From: Acetobacter sicerae
Lineage (GTDB): Bacteria > Pseudomonadota > Alphaproteobacteria > Acetobacterales > Acetobacteraceae
DNA: 64,000 nucleotides
NCBI RefSeq assembly: GCF_011516765.1
Contig: NZ_JAAABN010000005.1
Span: 186,001 to 250,000 of the forward strand
Direction of reading: 5' to 3'
Shown here: in pieces, positions 44,322 to 53,158 of the stretch
Layout: every line of letters starts with the position of its first letter
How positions within the stretch are numbered: position 1 is the stretch's first letter
Notes under the pieces: generated by a model
Database searches by the model: none
The model's input: only the letters and a program-made list of their open reading frames with translations
What the model was told of the DNA's origin: nothing
Translations under genes and position numbers: made by a program

Positions 44322-45902
44322 ATGGACGAAATAATGGAAAACTCACGTTCAAAAAAGAAACTATATTGTTGCGTTATGGCAACAATATTTTCGGGATTCA
44401 GTATGGGTGGATTTCCGGGATCTGCTCTTGCTGCCCCAGCAGTGGTGCAAAGCGATGATTTTGTTGTGCATGGGAAATCCACGTTCGATCCACGTGCCCG
44501 TTCCATGACTGATCCTTCAGTGCCTGCATACGTTCCGACAAACAGCACGCCTGGAGGAATTCCTTCCGCACCCTCCGCCAATAGCGCTCATTCCATAGGA
44601 AAGCAGCCTTATCTGTTCTCTCTTCATTTCAAACCGATCGTTGATGCAGGAAAATATCTGGGAGATCGCGGAATCTATTTCACTGGCTGGAATGTGTCCC
44701 AGTATTCCGGCGTCCCTGCTGGCGGCATTGATCATGGTTCATTTTTCAACAACTTTGCCGGTGTGGGTGTTGATCTTGATATGCAGCGTCTTGCTCACAT
44801 TCCAGGCGCCAAAATCCACTTTCTGGCGGATGAAGTCGCCGGTCAGGGACGAGCAGGGGGTAATACCGGGTCAAGTTGGGGGTTTGTATCTTACTACGGA
44901 AACCACAACGGCTTTCAGGTACGTGAATTTACATGGGATCAGGCGCTCTTCAACAATCACCTGTTCATTCTCGCTGGACGATCGATGCCGAAGGGCGGAG
45001 AATTCGATGGTTCTGAGCTTTATTGTATGTTCCCCAGCTTTTTGTGTTCGGTTCCTACAACGCTGACCATAAACGGTTCGATGCCTTCCTTCGTAACATC
45101 ATCCTGGGGGGCACGTTTTCTCTATAAGCCCACCGCCAAAACTTACATCAAGACTGGCATCTGGGAAGCTGAGCCCTCCCTTAAACTGTCCAACCACAAT
45201 AGCTGGCCCGGTCCGGATTGGGGATTTGATAGAGCGGAAGGCGAGTATATTCCGACAGAGGTTGGATACCGCACCAATTTTACAAACGATAAATATCCTC
45301 GTGCTTACGATCTTGGCTTCGTTTATGACACGGCGACCTATTCCGACCCTCTCTACAATACGATGGGACAGTCTCGTCCGCTTTCCGGCGGTACAGCCAT
45401 GACGCGGCGCGGCCGTACGCAGCTTTATCTGCAGGCGCAACAGATGATCTGGAAACCTGAAGAGAACGGTACCCGAGGTCTCATTGTGTTTGCAGCGGCG
45501 AACCTGATGACTTCCGGAGACGCTTCCGTAAAGGATGGTTTCGTAGCCGGTCTTTTTGACTGGGGCCCATTCGCCTCGCGCCCAAGGGATTATGTGGGCT
45601 TCGTCAGCCAGACATTGATCTGGGATCGTCGTTTTGTCCATGGCATGAACGATACCATGGCTGCTCATGGACATAACAATCAGTGGGCGGCTCAGGAAAC
45701 GATGATGGAGCTGAACTACGGCCTGAATATCGCTCCAGGTGTCATGTTCACTCCATATGTTGAATACATCTGGAATCCAGATCAGCTGGGCCGCAAGACC
45801 ATTATCCCGAATGTGAATACCGCAATTCAGACAGGAATTTCCTTGAATGTGCAGTTCAGCCCGGCTTTCGGGATTCCGACCCTGCAGCGCGTGAGAAACT
45901 GA
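44322..45902 (+). CDS. OprB-family carbohydrate-type outer membrane porin
   Basis: 526 aa from ATG 44322 (or 522 from ATG 44334; neither has a strong ribosome site). A signal peptide of about 37 residues ends at A-L-A-A. After a low-complexity N-terminal stretch, the mature part is rich in aromatic, alternating beta-strand sequence: I-Y-F-T-G-W-N-V-S-Q-Y-S-G, Q-V-R-E-F-T-W-D-Q-A, R-T-Q-L-Y-L-Q-A-Q-Q-M-I-W, and ends near I-Q-T-G-I-S-L-N-V-Q-F. OprB-like porins pass sugars and small acids; here the neighbours suggest small anionic or amide substrates. Part of a five-gene operon. Confidence 0.85.
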   Translation: MDEIMENSRSKKKLYCCVMATIFSGFSMGGFPGSALAAPAVVQSDDFVVHGKSTFDPRARSMTDPSVPAYVPTNSTPGGIPSAPSANSAHSIGKQPYLFSLHFKPIVDAGKYLGDRGIYFTGWNVSQYSGVPAGGIDHGSFFNNFAGVGVDLDMQRLAHIPGAKIHFLADEVAGQGRAGGNTGSSWGFVSYYGNHNGFQVREFTWDQALFNNHLFILAGRSMPKGGEFDGSELYCMFPSFLCSVPTTLTINGSMPSFVTSSWGARFLYKPTAKTYIKTGIWEAEPSLKLSNHNSWPGPDWGFDRAEGEYIPTEVGYRTNFTNDKYPRAYDLGFVYDTATYSDPLYNTMGQSRPLSGGTAMTRRGRTQLYLQAQQMIWKPEENGTRGLIVFAAANLMTSGDASVKDGFVAGLFDWGPFASRPRDYVGFVSQTLIWDRRFVHGMNDTMAAHGHNNQWAAQETMMELNYGLNIAPGVMFTPYVEYIWNPDQLGRKTIIPNVNTAIQTGISLNVQFSPAFGIPTLQRVRN

Positions 45903-45942
45903 AAACTGTCTTTCTGAACATCATTTTCCATAAGGGTATGAC

Positions 45943-47160
45943 ATGAAAAATTCCAGATGGTGGCAGATGGCGGCAGGACTGGCCTGCATGGCGTCCATAT
46001 CCTCTCCCCAGTATGTGTGGACACTGTTTACACCCATGCTGAAGACCGAATTCGGAACCAGCGCTGCAGCGCTTCAGGTTACTTTCTCGTTGCTGATCGT
46101 GCTGCAAACGCTTTTTTCTCCTATACAAGGATGGATCGGGCGCCATGTTGCAGCACGCACCCTTATCATGGCGGGAGTGGCGCTCACCGGTCTGAGCTGG
46201 GTCGTGACCGCGCAGGTCCATAGCCTGAACATGCTTTATCTCAGCTACGGTATTTTGGGTGGAGCCGGAACAGGCATTGTCTATGTCGGTGTGGTCTCTC
46301 TTCTCATGCAGTGGTTTCCGGAGCGACGTGGTATGGCCGCAGGGGCCGCGGCAGCGGGATACGGCATGGGGGCAATGCTGACTACTTTCCCAATCTCCTA
46401 CATGCTTGCCGCCTCTGGCTGGCGGGAAACAATGGGCGCCTTTGGTGTAGTAATCATAGCCGCGGGACTTGTCGCTGCATGGTTTCTCAAGGTTCCTGCT
46501 TTTTCCTCCCTTGAGCAGGCCTCACCGTCCGAAGAGGAGGGATATTCTACATCCTTTGTTGTCAAAACGCCTCTGTTCTGGGTCATGTTTCTCATGATGG
46601 CGACAATGGCGACGTCGGGTCTCATGGTCACATCGCAGCTTGCGCAGATCGCCAATGACTTCAATGTTGCTCACCTGACAATTCTGGGGATGGCGGCGCT
46701 TCCTCTTGCAATGACTTTGGATCGTATCGCCAATGGTCTCACGCGCCCTCTTTTCGGGTGGATTTCTGACCATCTGGGCCGCGAGCGCACCATGGCTTTC
46801 GCTTTCACTCTCGAAGCTATAGCCCTGACATGCTGGCTGGCGCTGGCCCATCATCCGGTTGCATTCGTTCTTCTTTCTGGTGTGGTTTTTCTGGGGTGGG
46901 GCGAGATTTTTTCTCTTTTTCCAGCAACGCTTACAGACACCTTCGGCACGAAAGATGCTTCACGAAATTATGGTCTGCTCTACATGGCGCAGGGCGTTGG
47001 GGCTGTATTCGGCGGACCGCTTGCAGCATGGATGCATCAGGCGAGTGGAAACTGGCATCCAGTCTTTGCCTGCGCGATCGGCGGTGATCTTCTGACGGCT
47101 TTATTGGCGATACTTGTTTTGAAGCCGATGCGTCACCGCTTCATGCGCGGTAGGGTCTGA
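45943..47160 (+). CDS. OxlT-like MFS transporter (oxalate/formate antiporter family)
   Basis: 405 aa, 12 membrane segments. The first segment ends with S-S-P-Q-Y-V-W-T-L-F, the oxalate:formate antiporter hallmark N/S-P-Q-Y-x-W-T-L-F. The MFS motif A region is present (G-W-I-G-R-H) and the second half repeats it (G-W-I-S-D-H-L-G-R-E-R). R-R-G-M-A-A-G-A-A-A-A-G-Y-G-M-G-A is also typical of OxlT proteins. It probably carries a small dicarboxylate or its monoamide. AAGGG 6 nt upstream. Its stop overlaps the next start (TGATG), so the two are coupled. Confidence 0.87.
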   Translation: MKNSRWWQMAAGLACMASISSPQYVWTLFTPMLKTEFGTSAAALQVTFSLLIVLQTLFSPIQGWIGRHVAARTLIMAGVALTGLSWVVTAQVHSLNMLYLSYGILGGAGTGIVYVGVVSLLMQWFPERRGMAAGAAAAGYGMGAMLTTFPISYMLAASGWRETMGAFGVVIIAAGLVAAWFLKVPAFSSLEQASPSEEEGYSTSFVVKTPLFWVMFLMMATMATSGLMVTSQLAQIANDFNVAHLTILGMAALPLAMTLDRIANGLTRPLFGWISDHLGRERTMAFAFTLEAIALTCWLALAHHPVAFVLLSGVVFLGWGEIFSLFPATLTDTFGTKDASRNYGLLYMAQGVGAVFGGPLAAWMHQASGNWHPVFACAIGGDLLTALLAILVLKPMRHRFMRGRV

Positions 47161-48116
47161 TGCGAAAACCCGATCCGTTCCTTGTTGCACTGATCAGTGC
47201 TGTGGTGCTCGCCTCGTTGCTTCCTGCAAGAGGTGAAGCCACTGTATTCCTTGGTTACCTGACAGATTTCCTGATCATGGCAATGTTTTTCATGCAGGGA
47301 GTTAAGCTGGAACGCCGTGCGATTGTGGAAAATATCCGCAACTGGAAACTTCAGGGGCTTGTCCTGCTTTGCTCTTTTATTCTGTTCCCACTGGTCGGGA
47401 CAGGGCTGCATATGCTCCTGCCGCATAGTCTCGACGAAGCAACCTGGCAGGGCGTGCTGTTCCTGTGCTGTCTGCCATCCACCGTTCAATCTTCCATTGC
47501 CCTTACATCCATGGCTGGTGGGAATGTCGCCGCCTCCATCTGTGCGGCCACACTTTCAAATATTGCCGGCATCTTCCTGACGCCTGTTCTGGTGTCGCTT
47601 GTTCTGCATAAACAGGGAGTGTGGTCCGCGAGTTCAGTAACAGACATTGCCGTCCAGCTTCTGCTGCCTTTCATAGCAGGTCAGCTTCTGCAGCCTCTTC
47701 TGCACGCGTGGGCTCATCGACGTAAAAAGACCATCTCCATACTTGATCGTTCTTCAATCCTTCTGGTGGTCTATACAGCATTCAGCCATGCTGTAGTGCT
47801 GGGCATCTGGTCACATCTTTCGTCGAGAGACCTTGTGGATCTCGCATGTATCGATCTGGCGCTTCTGCTGATTGTCCTTGCTGCAAGTTTTGGACTCAGC
47901 CGCATCTGCGGTTTCAGTTCACGCGATGAAGTGTCAATTGTCCTGTGTGGTTCGAAAAAATCGCTGGCGTCCGGCGTTCCTATGGCAAATGTCATTTTTT
48001 CTGATTCCATCGCGGGTTTCGTCGTGTTGCCGCTGATTCTCTATCATCAGATCCAGCTTTTCCTCTGCACGCTGATAGCGCGACGCTATCACCAGAAACA
48101 TCAGTCAGGTTTGTGA
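47160..48116 (+). CDS. SBF-like Na+-dependent transporter (SLC10A7/YfeH type)
   Basis: 318 aa with nine or ten hydrophobic segments. The PF13593 (SBF-like) pattern is visible: F-L-G-Y-L-T-D-F-L-I-M-A-M-F-F-M-Q-G-V-K-L near the start, then C-C-L-P-S-T-V-Q-S-S-I-A-L-T (the crossover with small and polar residues that holds the sodium site) and a later G-S-K-K-S-L-A-S-G-V-P. Related proteins carry organic anions with sodium. It lies between the OxlT-like carrier and the hydrolase, overlapping both by one to a few bases, so it belongs to the same pathway. Confidence 0.85.
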   Translation: MRKPDPFLVALISAVVLASLLPARGEATVFLGYLTDFLIMAMFFMQGVKLERRAIVENIRNWKLQGLVLLCSFILFPLVGTGLHMLLPHSLDEATWQGVLFLCCLPSTVQSSIALTSMAGGNVAASICAATLSNIAGIFLTPVLVSLVLHKQGVWSASSVTDIAVQLLLPFIAGQLLQPLLHAWAHRRKKTISILDRSSILLVVYTAFSHAVVLGIWSHLSSRDLVDLACIDLALLLIVLAASFGLSRICGFSSRDEVSIVLCGSKKSLASGVPMANVIFSDSIAGFVVLPLILYHQIQLFLCTLIARRYHQKHQSGL

Positions 48117-49708
48117 TGCTTCATACAGTTCGCTCATTGCGCGGGATGGTTACTTCCCCGCATCATCTCGCCAGTCAGGCCGGATTGGACATTCTCAAGG
48201 AAGGCGGTACCGCACTGGAAGCGACGGTCGCCATGGGCGCGACTCTCTCTTCTGTCTATCCGCACATGACCGGACTTGGCGGTGACGCTTTCTGGCTGAT
48301 TTCATGGCCAGATGGCCGCTCCACAGTCATTGACGCGTGTGGAGCGGCGGCTCTGGGAGCCTCACGCGCTTTGTATGATGAGGCTGGTGTTACCGATATT
48401 CCGTGGCGTGGAGGACTGGCCGCCAACAGCATGGCGGGTGCTGTCTCGGGATGGGAGAAAGCTCTCAGTCTCAGTACGTCTATTCGTCCTAACCTGCCTT
48501 TGGAACGTCTGTTGCGAGACGCCATCCATTATGCAGAGTGTGGCTACGTTGTTTCTGATAGCGAAGCCTCTCTTCTACATGAAAAGCAGGCGGAACTTTC
48601 AGAAAACAGATCGTTTCTGGATGCTTATAGTTTGTCTGGAACTCTGGTTTCATCAGGGGCCATCCGCCGCAATCCGGCGCTGGCTCTGACATTAAAGCAA
48701 CTGGCTCATGATGGGCTTGATAGCTTCTACAACGGCGCTCTGGCACAAACTCTTGCAGATGATCTTGAAAATGCAGGTAGTCCTCTGAGGCAATCTGATT
48801 TTAGACGCCATCAGGCTCTGTTATGCAAGCCACTTCATACAACGATAAAAGGGGCTGTCCTTTATAATACAGCACCTCCGACACAGGGGGTGGCGTCTCT
48901 GGCGATTCTCAAGATTTTCGATCGAATCACCGCTGATCAGGTGGATGGGTATGATCATATTCATGGTCTGGTAGAGGCAACAAAACGCGCTTTTATCTTC
49001 CGCAACAGACATGTTGGTGATCCAGCCTGGATGACACGATCGGCTCAGGATTTTCTGGATGATGATGCAGGGATTGCCCAACTCGCTGCCGGTATCGACA
49101 TGCGGCATGCAATGCCCTGGGACGTAAGATCCCAGATGGGGGATACCACCTGGATGGGAGTCATCGACTCTTCTGGTGTAGCGGTCAGTATGATCCAGAG
49201 TCTGTATTTCGAATTTGGATCGGGAGTTTTCCTGCCGCAGACTGGTCTTGTCTGGCAAAACAGAGGTTCTTCGTTTCGTCTTGAGAAAGGTGGATGGAAT
49301 AGTCTGGAACCCGGGCGTAAACCGTTTCATACACTCAACCCGGCAATGGCGCGGTTTGATGATGGCCGGATCATGGTTTACGGCACGATGGGTGGAGAAG
49401 GGCAGCCACAAACACAGGCGGCGCTCTTTACACGATATGCCCGCTATGGAGTGCCCTTGCAGCAAGCGATTACCGCACCACGATGGCTTCTTGGTCGTAC
49501 CTGGGGTGAAGAGAGTTCATCGCTCAGGATGGAGGCTGGTTTTGATCCGACAGTTCTGGATCAGCTTCAGCAGGCAGGGCATGATATAAAACTTGTTCCA
49601 GCCTTTTCTTCAATAATGGGGCATGCAGGCGCACTCGTTCGACACACTGACGGTCTTATCGAAGGGGCTTCTGATCCACGAAGTGATGGAGTGGCCGCAG
49701 GTTTCTGA
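48116..49708 (+). CDS. Gamma-glutamyltransferase-fold hydrolase, oxamate-amidohydrolase-like
   Basis: 530 aa Ntn-hydrolase precursor that should self-cleave at Thr344 (G-D-T-T-W-M-G-V-I-D). True gamma-glutamyltranspeptidases have T-T-H at this point; here the third residue is Trp346. The S-L-Y-F-E-F-G-S-G-V-F-L-P-Q-T-G and W-Q-N-R-G-S-S-F segments differ from glutathione enzymes and match my memory of HpxW-like oxamate amidohydrolases, which split oxamate to oxalate and ammonia. No signal peptide, so it is probably cytosolic. ATG 48116 overlaps the upstream stop; a GTG one codon earlier is possible. The OxlT-like neighbour supports a small oxalate-type substrate; this is an inference. Confidence 0.72.
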   Translation: MLHTVRSLRGMVTSPHHLASQAGLDILKEGGTALEATVAMGATLSSVYPHMTGLGGDAFWLISWPDGRSTVIDACGAAALGASRALYDEAGVTDIPWRGGLAANSMAGAVSGWEKALSLSTSIRPNLPLERLLRDAIHYAECGYVVSDSEASLLHEKQAELSENRSFLDAYSLSGTLVSSGAIRRNPALALTLKQLAHDGLDSFYNGALAQTLADDLENAGSPLRQSDFRRHQALLCKPLHTTIKGAVLYNTAPPTQGVASLAILKIFDRITADQVDGYDHIHGLVEATKRAFIFRNRHVGDPAWMTRSAQDFLDDDAGIAQLAAGIDMRHAMPWDVRSQMGDTTWMGVIDSSGVAVSMIQSLYFEFGSGVFLPQTGLVWQNRGSSFRLEKGGWNSLEPGRKPFHTLNPAMARFDDGRIMVYGTMGGEGQPQTQAALFTRYARYGVPLQQAITAPRWLLGRTWGEESSSLRMEAGFDPTVLDQLQQAGHDIKLVPAFSSIMGHAGALVRHTDGLIEGASDPRSDGVAAGF

Positions 49709-49726
49709 CGGGCAGCTATCAAATGA

Positions 49727-49768
49727 ACCCCATAAGCGTGTGGTCATGATAATCCACGATTATGGGGT
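49727..49768. terminator. Bidirectional hairpin between the hydrolase and lipid kinase genes
   Basis: Perfect 9-bp arms ACCCCATAA (49727-49735) and TTATGGGGT (49760-49768) with a partly self-complementary interior (GTGTGG/CCACG). Located between converging genes about 20 bp after the operon's last stop. Confidence 0.55.
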
Positions 49769-49855
49769 CGCGTAATTGAGCGATTTATATTCAAAATTTG
49801 CGTAAGATCATTCGGAAAATAAAAATATTGCAATCAGCATTGCAGGATAGTTCCA

Positions 49856-50728
49856 CTATCCACCTGTCGCCAGCACGACGGGCCCTGCCGCATCCATAAT
49901 TTCAAACGGCAGCATTCCGGCCGGATCTCCATCCGCCTGCACGGGTAATCCTTCCGGTGTCGTGATTTCTATATGGGAGGCACGCACAGTCTGTACACCG
50001 GGCAAACTCCCCATCTTGCCCTGCGGCAGGGAAATCCCTGCCATCAAGGCGGAAGAAACGCCGCCATTTTCAAAAAGCGTGACGGAAAAACCGGGTTCGC
50101 CCGGCAGGGCGTCAGATGACAGCAGGTAAGGGCCGCCGTAAAGACGGCCCTTGCTCACAATTACACTGGCGGCGTGATATTCCTTGCCATCGGCCCGAAC
50201 GCAAAGCGAGGGGAACTGATAACGCGGCAGTTCCCGAACTGTCTGGAGCACATAGGCTCCCCGTCCCAGTAAGCGCTTCGTGCCAAGATCGATATGATGC
50301 ACGACATGCGCATCGAAACCGGCCCCAACCATCTGGACAAACAGTCGTGAGTGATCGGATGATTTCAGGATTCCGGGCCAGAGGGCGGTGCCGCCGTCTG
50401 ATCCGAGAACGGCCGCCAGTGCTTTCGGTGCGAAAGGCAGACTGAATTCGTGGGCAAGGACATTCGCCGTGCCAAGTGGAATGATTCCAAGGCGGGTGTC
50501 GGAATGCATCATGCCAGCAACGACTTCTGCAATCGTGCCATCTCCTCCCGCCGCGACCACCATATCCGCGCCCTGACGAACCGCCTTACGGGCCAGTTCC
50601 GTGGCATGGCCGGCATACTGAGTTTCAAGAATCTTCAGGGGAATGCCATGGCTGGCGAGACAGTCGAGCACGTTCCACAACCGGCCGGTATTCCTGCGGC
50701 CTGCGGTGGGATTGTGGATGACGTACAT
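49856..50728 (-). CDS. Diacylglycerol kinase-family lipid kinase (YegS/BmrU type)
   Basis: 290 aa. N-terminal N-P-T-A-G-R-R of the nucleotide site, then the DAGK signature A-A-G-G-D-G-T-I-A-E-V-V-A-G, a following L-G-I-I-P-L-G-T-A-N-V-L-A-H-E-F-S-L-P, and the C-terminal beta-sandwich with V-Q-A-D-G-D-P-A-G. These enzymes phosphorylate diacylglycerol, sphingosine or ceramide-like lipids. It is divergent from an LpxH-like phosphoesterase and a lipid-type glycosyltransferase, so a common glycolipid pathway is likely. The lipid substrate is unknown. Confidence 0.88.
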   Translation of the reverse strand: MYVIHNPTAGRRNTGRLWNVLDCLASHGIPLKILETQYAGHATELARKAVRQGADMVVAAGGDGTIAEVVAGMMHSDTRLGIIPLGTANVLAHEFSLPFAPKALAAVLGSDGGTALWPGILKSSDHSRLFVQMVGAGFDAHVVHHIDLGTKRLLGRGAYVLQTVRELPRYQFPSLCVRADGKEYHAASVIVSKGRLYGGPYLLSSDALPGEPGFSVTLFENGGVSSALMAGISLPQGKMGSLPGVQTVRASHIEITTPEGLPVQADGDPAGMLPFEIMDAAGPVVLATGG

Positions 50729-50891
50729 GCGATCGGTCTTTCCTGTCGTGCGGTGTAGCTTTCAATTTCGTCTGATCAACGCAGGAGCACCATGATCGGA
50801 CACCGTGATTTTCAAGAAATCATGGAACTGTCATGTAGCCGCTGACGGGGATGCTCTACACGAAGGCAGACCTCCTGCGGGACGGAACGCC

Positions 50892-51782
50892 ATGAGCTTT
50901 GTTGATACTTCCCTCGCCGGGCAAACACCCTATCGTGCGGTGTTTCTGTCCGATATTCATCTCGGAACCAGAGGGAGTCAGGCGGCTCTCGCAGCTGATT
51001 TCCTGAAATCCATTTCCTGCGAAAAGCTTTATCTGGTCGGTGATATCATCGATGGATGGCGGTTGCGCCGGTCATGGTACTGGGACAATCATCATGACGA
51101 GCTGTTGCAGGTCATCCTGCGGATGGCGCGCCATGGGACGGATGTGATCTATATTCCCGGCAATCATGACGAGATGTTTCGTCGCTGGCTGCCGATGAAT
51201 CTGGAAGTCGCCGGTGTGCGCCTGATGCCCAGAGCAGAACATGTTGCTGCTGACGGGAAGCGTTATCTGGTTCTGCATGGCGACGAATTTGACAGTGTCG
51301 TGCGCTACGCGCCTGTTCTGGCGCTTCTGGGGGATCAGGCCTATACGGCGGCCCTCGTGCTGAACCGATGGATCAATGGCGTGCGTCGTCGACTGGGGCT
51401 GCCCTACCGTTCCTTCTCCGCATGGGCGAAGCGGCGGGTCAAAGGGGCTGTAAAAGCCATTGACCGTTTTGAGGAGGCGCTGGCGAAAGAAGCGCGTCAG
51501 GTCGGCGCGGATGGTATCATCTGCGGCCACATCCATAGTCCTGAAATCCGGACAATAGATGGTGTCTGCTACATGAATACAGGAGACTGGGTGGAAAGCT
51601 GCACCGGTCTTGTTGAGGATCGGCATGGTCAGTTCTCGCTGATTGACTGGAGCCGGAAGACGCCTTCTCCTGTTCAGGATGCGCCTGCTGCTGGCAGCCG
51701 GTTCCGCTGGGCAGAAAGCATGATTTCCCGTCGGGATGAAGAGAATAGTGAAGCCGTGATGTCGGTTAAACAACCAGGTTGA
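50892..51782 (+). CDS. LpxH-like metallophosphoesterase (UDP-2,3-diacylglucosamine diphosphatase family)
   Basis: 296 aa from ATG 50892 (GGGACGGAA upstream); the frame is open further 5'. Calcineurin-type metal motifs are complete: F-L-S-D-I-H-L-G, V-G-D-I-I-D-G-W, P-G-N-H-D-E, L-H-G-D-E-F-D and C-G-H-I-H-S. The D-I-I-D-G-W-R-L-R-R-S-W-Y-W pattern and length place it near the LpxH-related group found with glycosyltransferases, though alphaproteobacteria commonly use LpxI for lipid A. It may act on another nucleotide-lipid. About 90 bp separates it from the following glycosyltransferase. Confidence 0.82.
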   Translation: MSFVDTSLAGQTPYRAVFLSDIHLGTRGSQAALAADFLKSISCEKLYLVGDIIDGWRLRRSWYWDNHHDELLQVILRMARHGTDVIYIPGNHDEMFRRWLPMNLEVAGVRLMPRAEHVAADGKRYLVLHGDEFDSVVRYAPVLALLGDQAYTAALVLNRWINGVRRRLGLPYRSFSAWAKRRVKGAVKAIDRFEEALAKEARQVGADGIICGHIHSPEIRTIDGVCYMNTGDWVESCTGLVEDRHGQFSLIDWSRKTPSPVQDAPAAGSRFRWAESMISRRDEENSEAVMSVKQPG

Positions 51783-51870
51783 AATGTTCTTCGTCATGCG
51801 TGTCTATAAGTATAACGACTGAATATATTACTCTGTGGAATTCTGAAAACAAAAGTTCTCTTCATGTTGA

Positions 51871-52896
51871 ATGAGGTCTGGCTTGCGAATACTGATAGCG
51901 ACGGACGCATGGACACCACAGGTCAATGGCGTCGTGCGCACTATGACAACCATCGTCAACATGCTCAGAGCGAAAGGGCATGAAGTGGAGGTCATCGGGC
52001 CGGATCGTTTCCGCACTATTCCATGTCCGAGTTACCCGGAAATCCCACTCGCTCTCAATCCCGGTGGGCGTTTTGGAAAGCTGGTCAAAGCTTTCAGACC
52101 GAATGTTCTGCACATCGTTACGGAAGGGCCGGTCGGTTGGGCGGCATGGCGCTGGGCCCGCAAACACGGCGTTCCGTTTACTACTTCATACCACACACGT
52201 TTTCCGGAATATGTTCAGGCCCGTCTGGGTTGGGGGTTGAACCCCGCCTATGCGCTACTGAGACGATTCCACAATCAGTCTCAAGGCACTCTGGCCGCGA
52301 CCAACAGTCTGCGTGAAGATCTGTCGGCACGTGGTTTCACTCGTCTGGTGCCCTGGACACGGGGCGTTGATCTTGCGCGTTTTACACCGGAACTGCGCAG
52401 GGACTGGAAGACAGAACTGGGAGTTTCAGGCCCGGTTTTCATTCATGTCGGGCGGTTGGCGGTCGAGAAGAATATCGAGGCTTTTCTGTCTCTTGATCTG
52501 CCGGGCACAAAGGTTGTTGTGGGTGATGGTCCGCACCGTGCTTTGCTGGAAAAGAATTTTCCGCAGGCAATTTTTACGGGACGGCTGGAAGAGGGCGCGC
52601 TGGCAGCAGCTTATGCGGGTGGCGATGTGTTCGTGTTTCCGAGCCTGACAGATACTTTCGGGTTGGTGGTTCTGGAAGCACTGGCCTGCGGTACGCCAGT
52701 AGCTGCTTACAATGTGACGGGACCAAAGGATATTCTTGCCGATGCGGATGGATGCGTCGGTGCGGTCAATGATGATCTGCGTACGGCCTGTATGCTGGCG
52801 TTGAATGGCGATCGCGCTGCCTGCCGCACCCATGCGGAACGGTTTACATGGGAAGCCTGTGCGGACATGTTTGAGAATACGCTTGTTTCTTTCTGA
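51871..52896 (+). CDS. GT4-family glycosyltransferase
   Basis: About 341 aa from ATG 51871, or 337 from TTG 51883, which has a better placed GAGGT. The N-terminal domain has A-T-D-A-W-T-P-Q-V-N-G-V-V-R-T with the glycine-rich acceptor loop and H-I-V-T-E-G-P. The C-terminal domain begins at I-H-V-G-R-L-A-V-E-K-N-I-E with the E-x7-E donor motif at F-P-S-L-T-D-T-F-G-L-V-V-L-E-A. The closest relatives by pattern are the MgtA/SQD2-like diacylglycerol glucosyl- or mannosyltransferases. Together with the DAGK and LpxH-like genes it suggests glycolipid synthesis at the inner membrane. Confidence 0.85.
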   Translation: MRSGLRILIATDAWTPQVNGVVRTMTTIVNMLRAKGHEVEVIGPDRFRTIPCPSYPEIPLALNPGGRFGKLVKAFRPNVLHIVTEGPVGWAAWRWARKHGVPFTTSYHTRFPEYVQARLGWGLNPAYALLRRFHNQSQGTLAATNSLREDLSARGFTRLVPWTRGVDLARFTPELRRDWKTELGVSGPVFIHVGRLAVEKNIEAFLSLDLPGTKVVVGDGPHRALLEKNFPQAIFTGRLEEGALAAAYAGGDVFVFPSLTDTFGLVVLEALACGTPVAAYNVTGPKDILADADGCVGAVNDDLRTACMLALNGDRAACRTHAERFTWEACADMFENTLVSF

Positions 52897-52910
52897 TTTT
52901 ATCTCTCTTT

Positions 52911-52924
52911 GTGAAAATTTTCAC
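52911..52924. terminator. 14-bp perfect palindrome between converging genes
   Basis: GTGAAAATTTTCAC, 15 bp after the glycosyltransferase stop, in an AT-rich 260-bp gap before the end of the asparagine operon. Too short to be sure of a terminator role. Confidence 0.3.
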
Positions 52925-53158
52925 TGAAGATAAAAAATCTGCCTGGAATCGTAAGGGGATTTTTGTGAGGCGTTTCTTGAACGGATGGCCGTCAGAATAC
53001 GTCTCTTTCAGAACTTTTCGATAAACCGAGTTATATCATTGATCATCAATTAATGGACAATAGCCATGATGCAATAAAAATAAGTAAAAATATAAAATTT
53101 TAATCGAGTCATTCAATTCAGCGCCCATTTTCTTCGCAATGATGCTGATTGAAGCGCA

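Noticed and set aside
53036..53055. TTGATCATCAA near the end of the asparagine operon, looked at as a second FNR site
   Set aside because: The half-sites are only one base apart, whereas FNR needs four, and the position is downstream of the operon.
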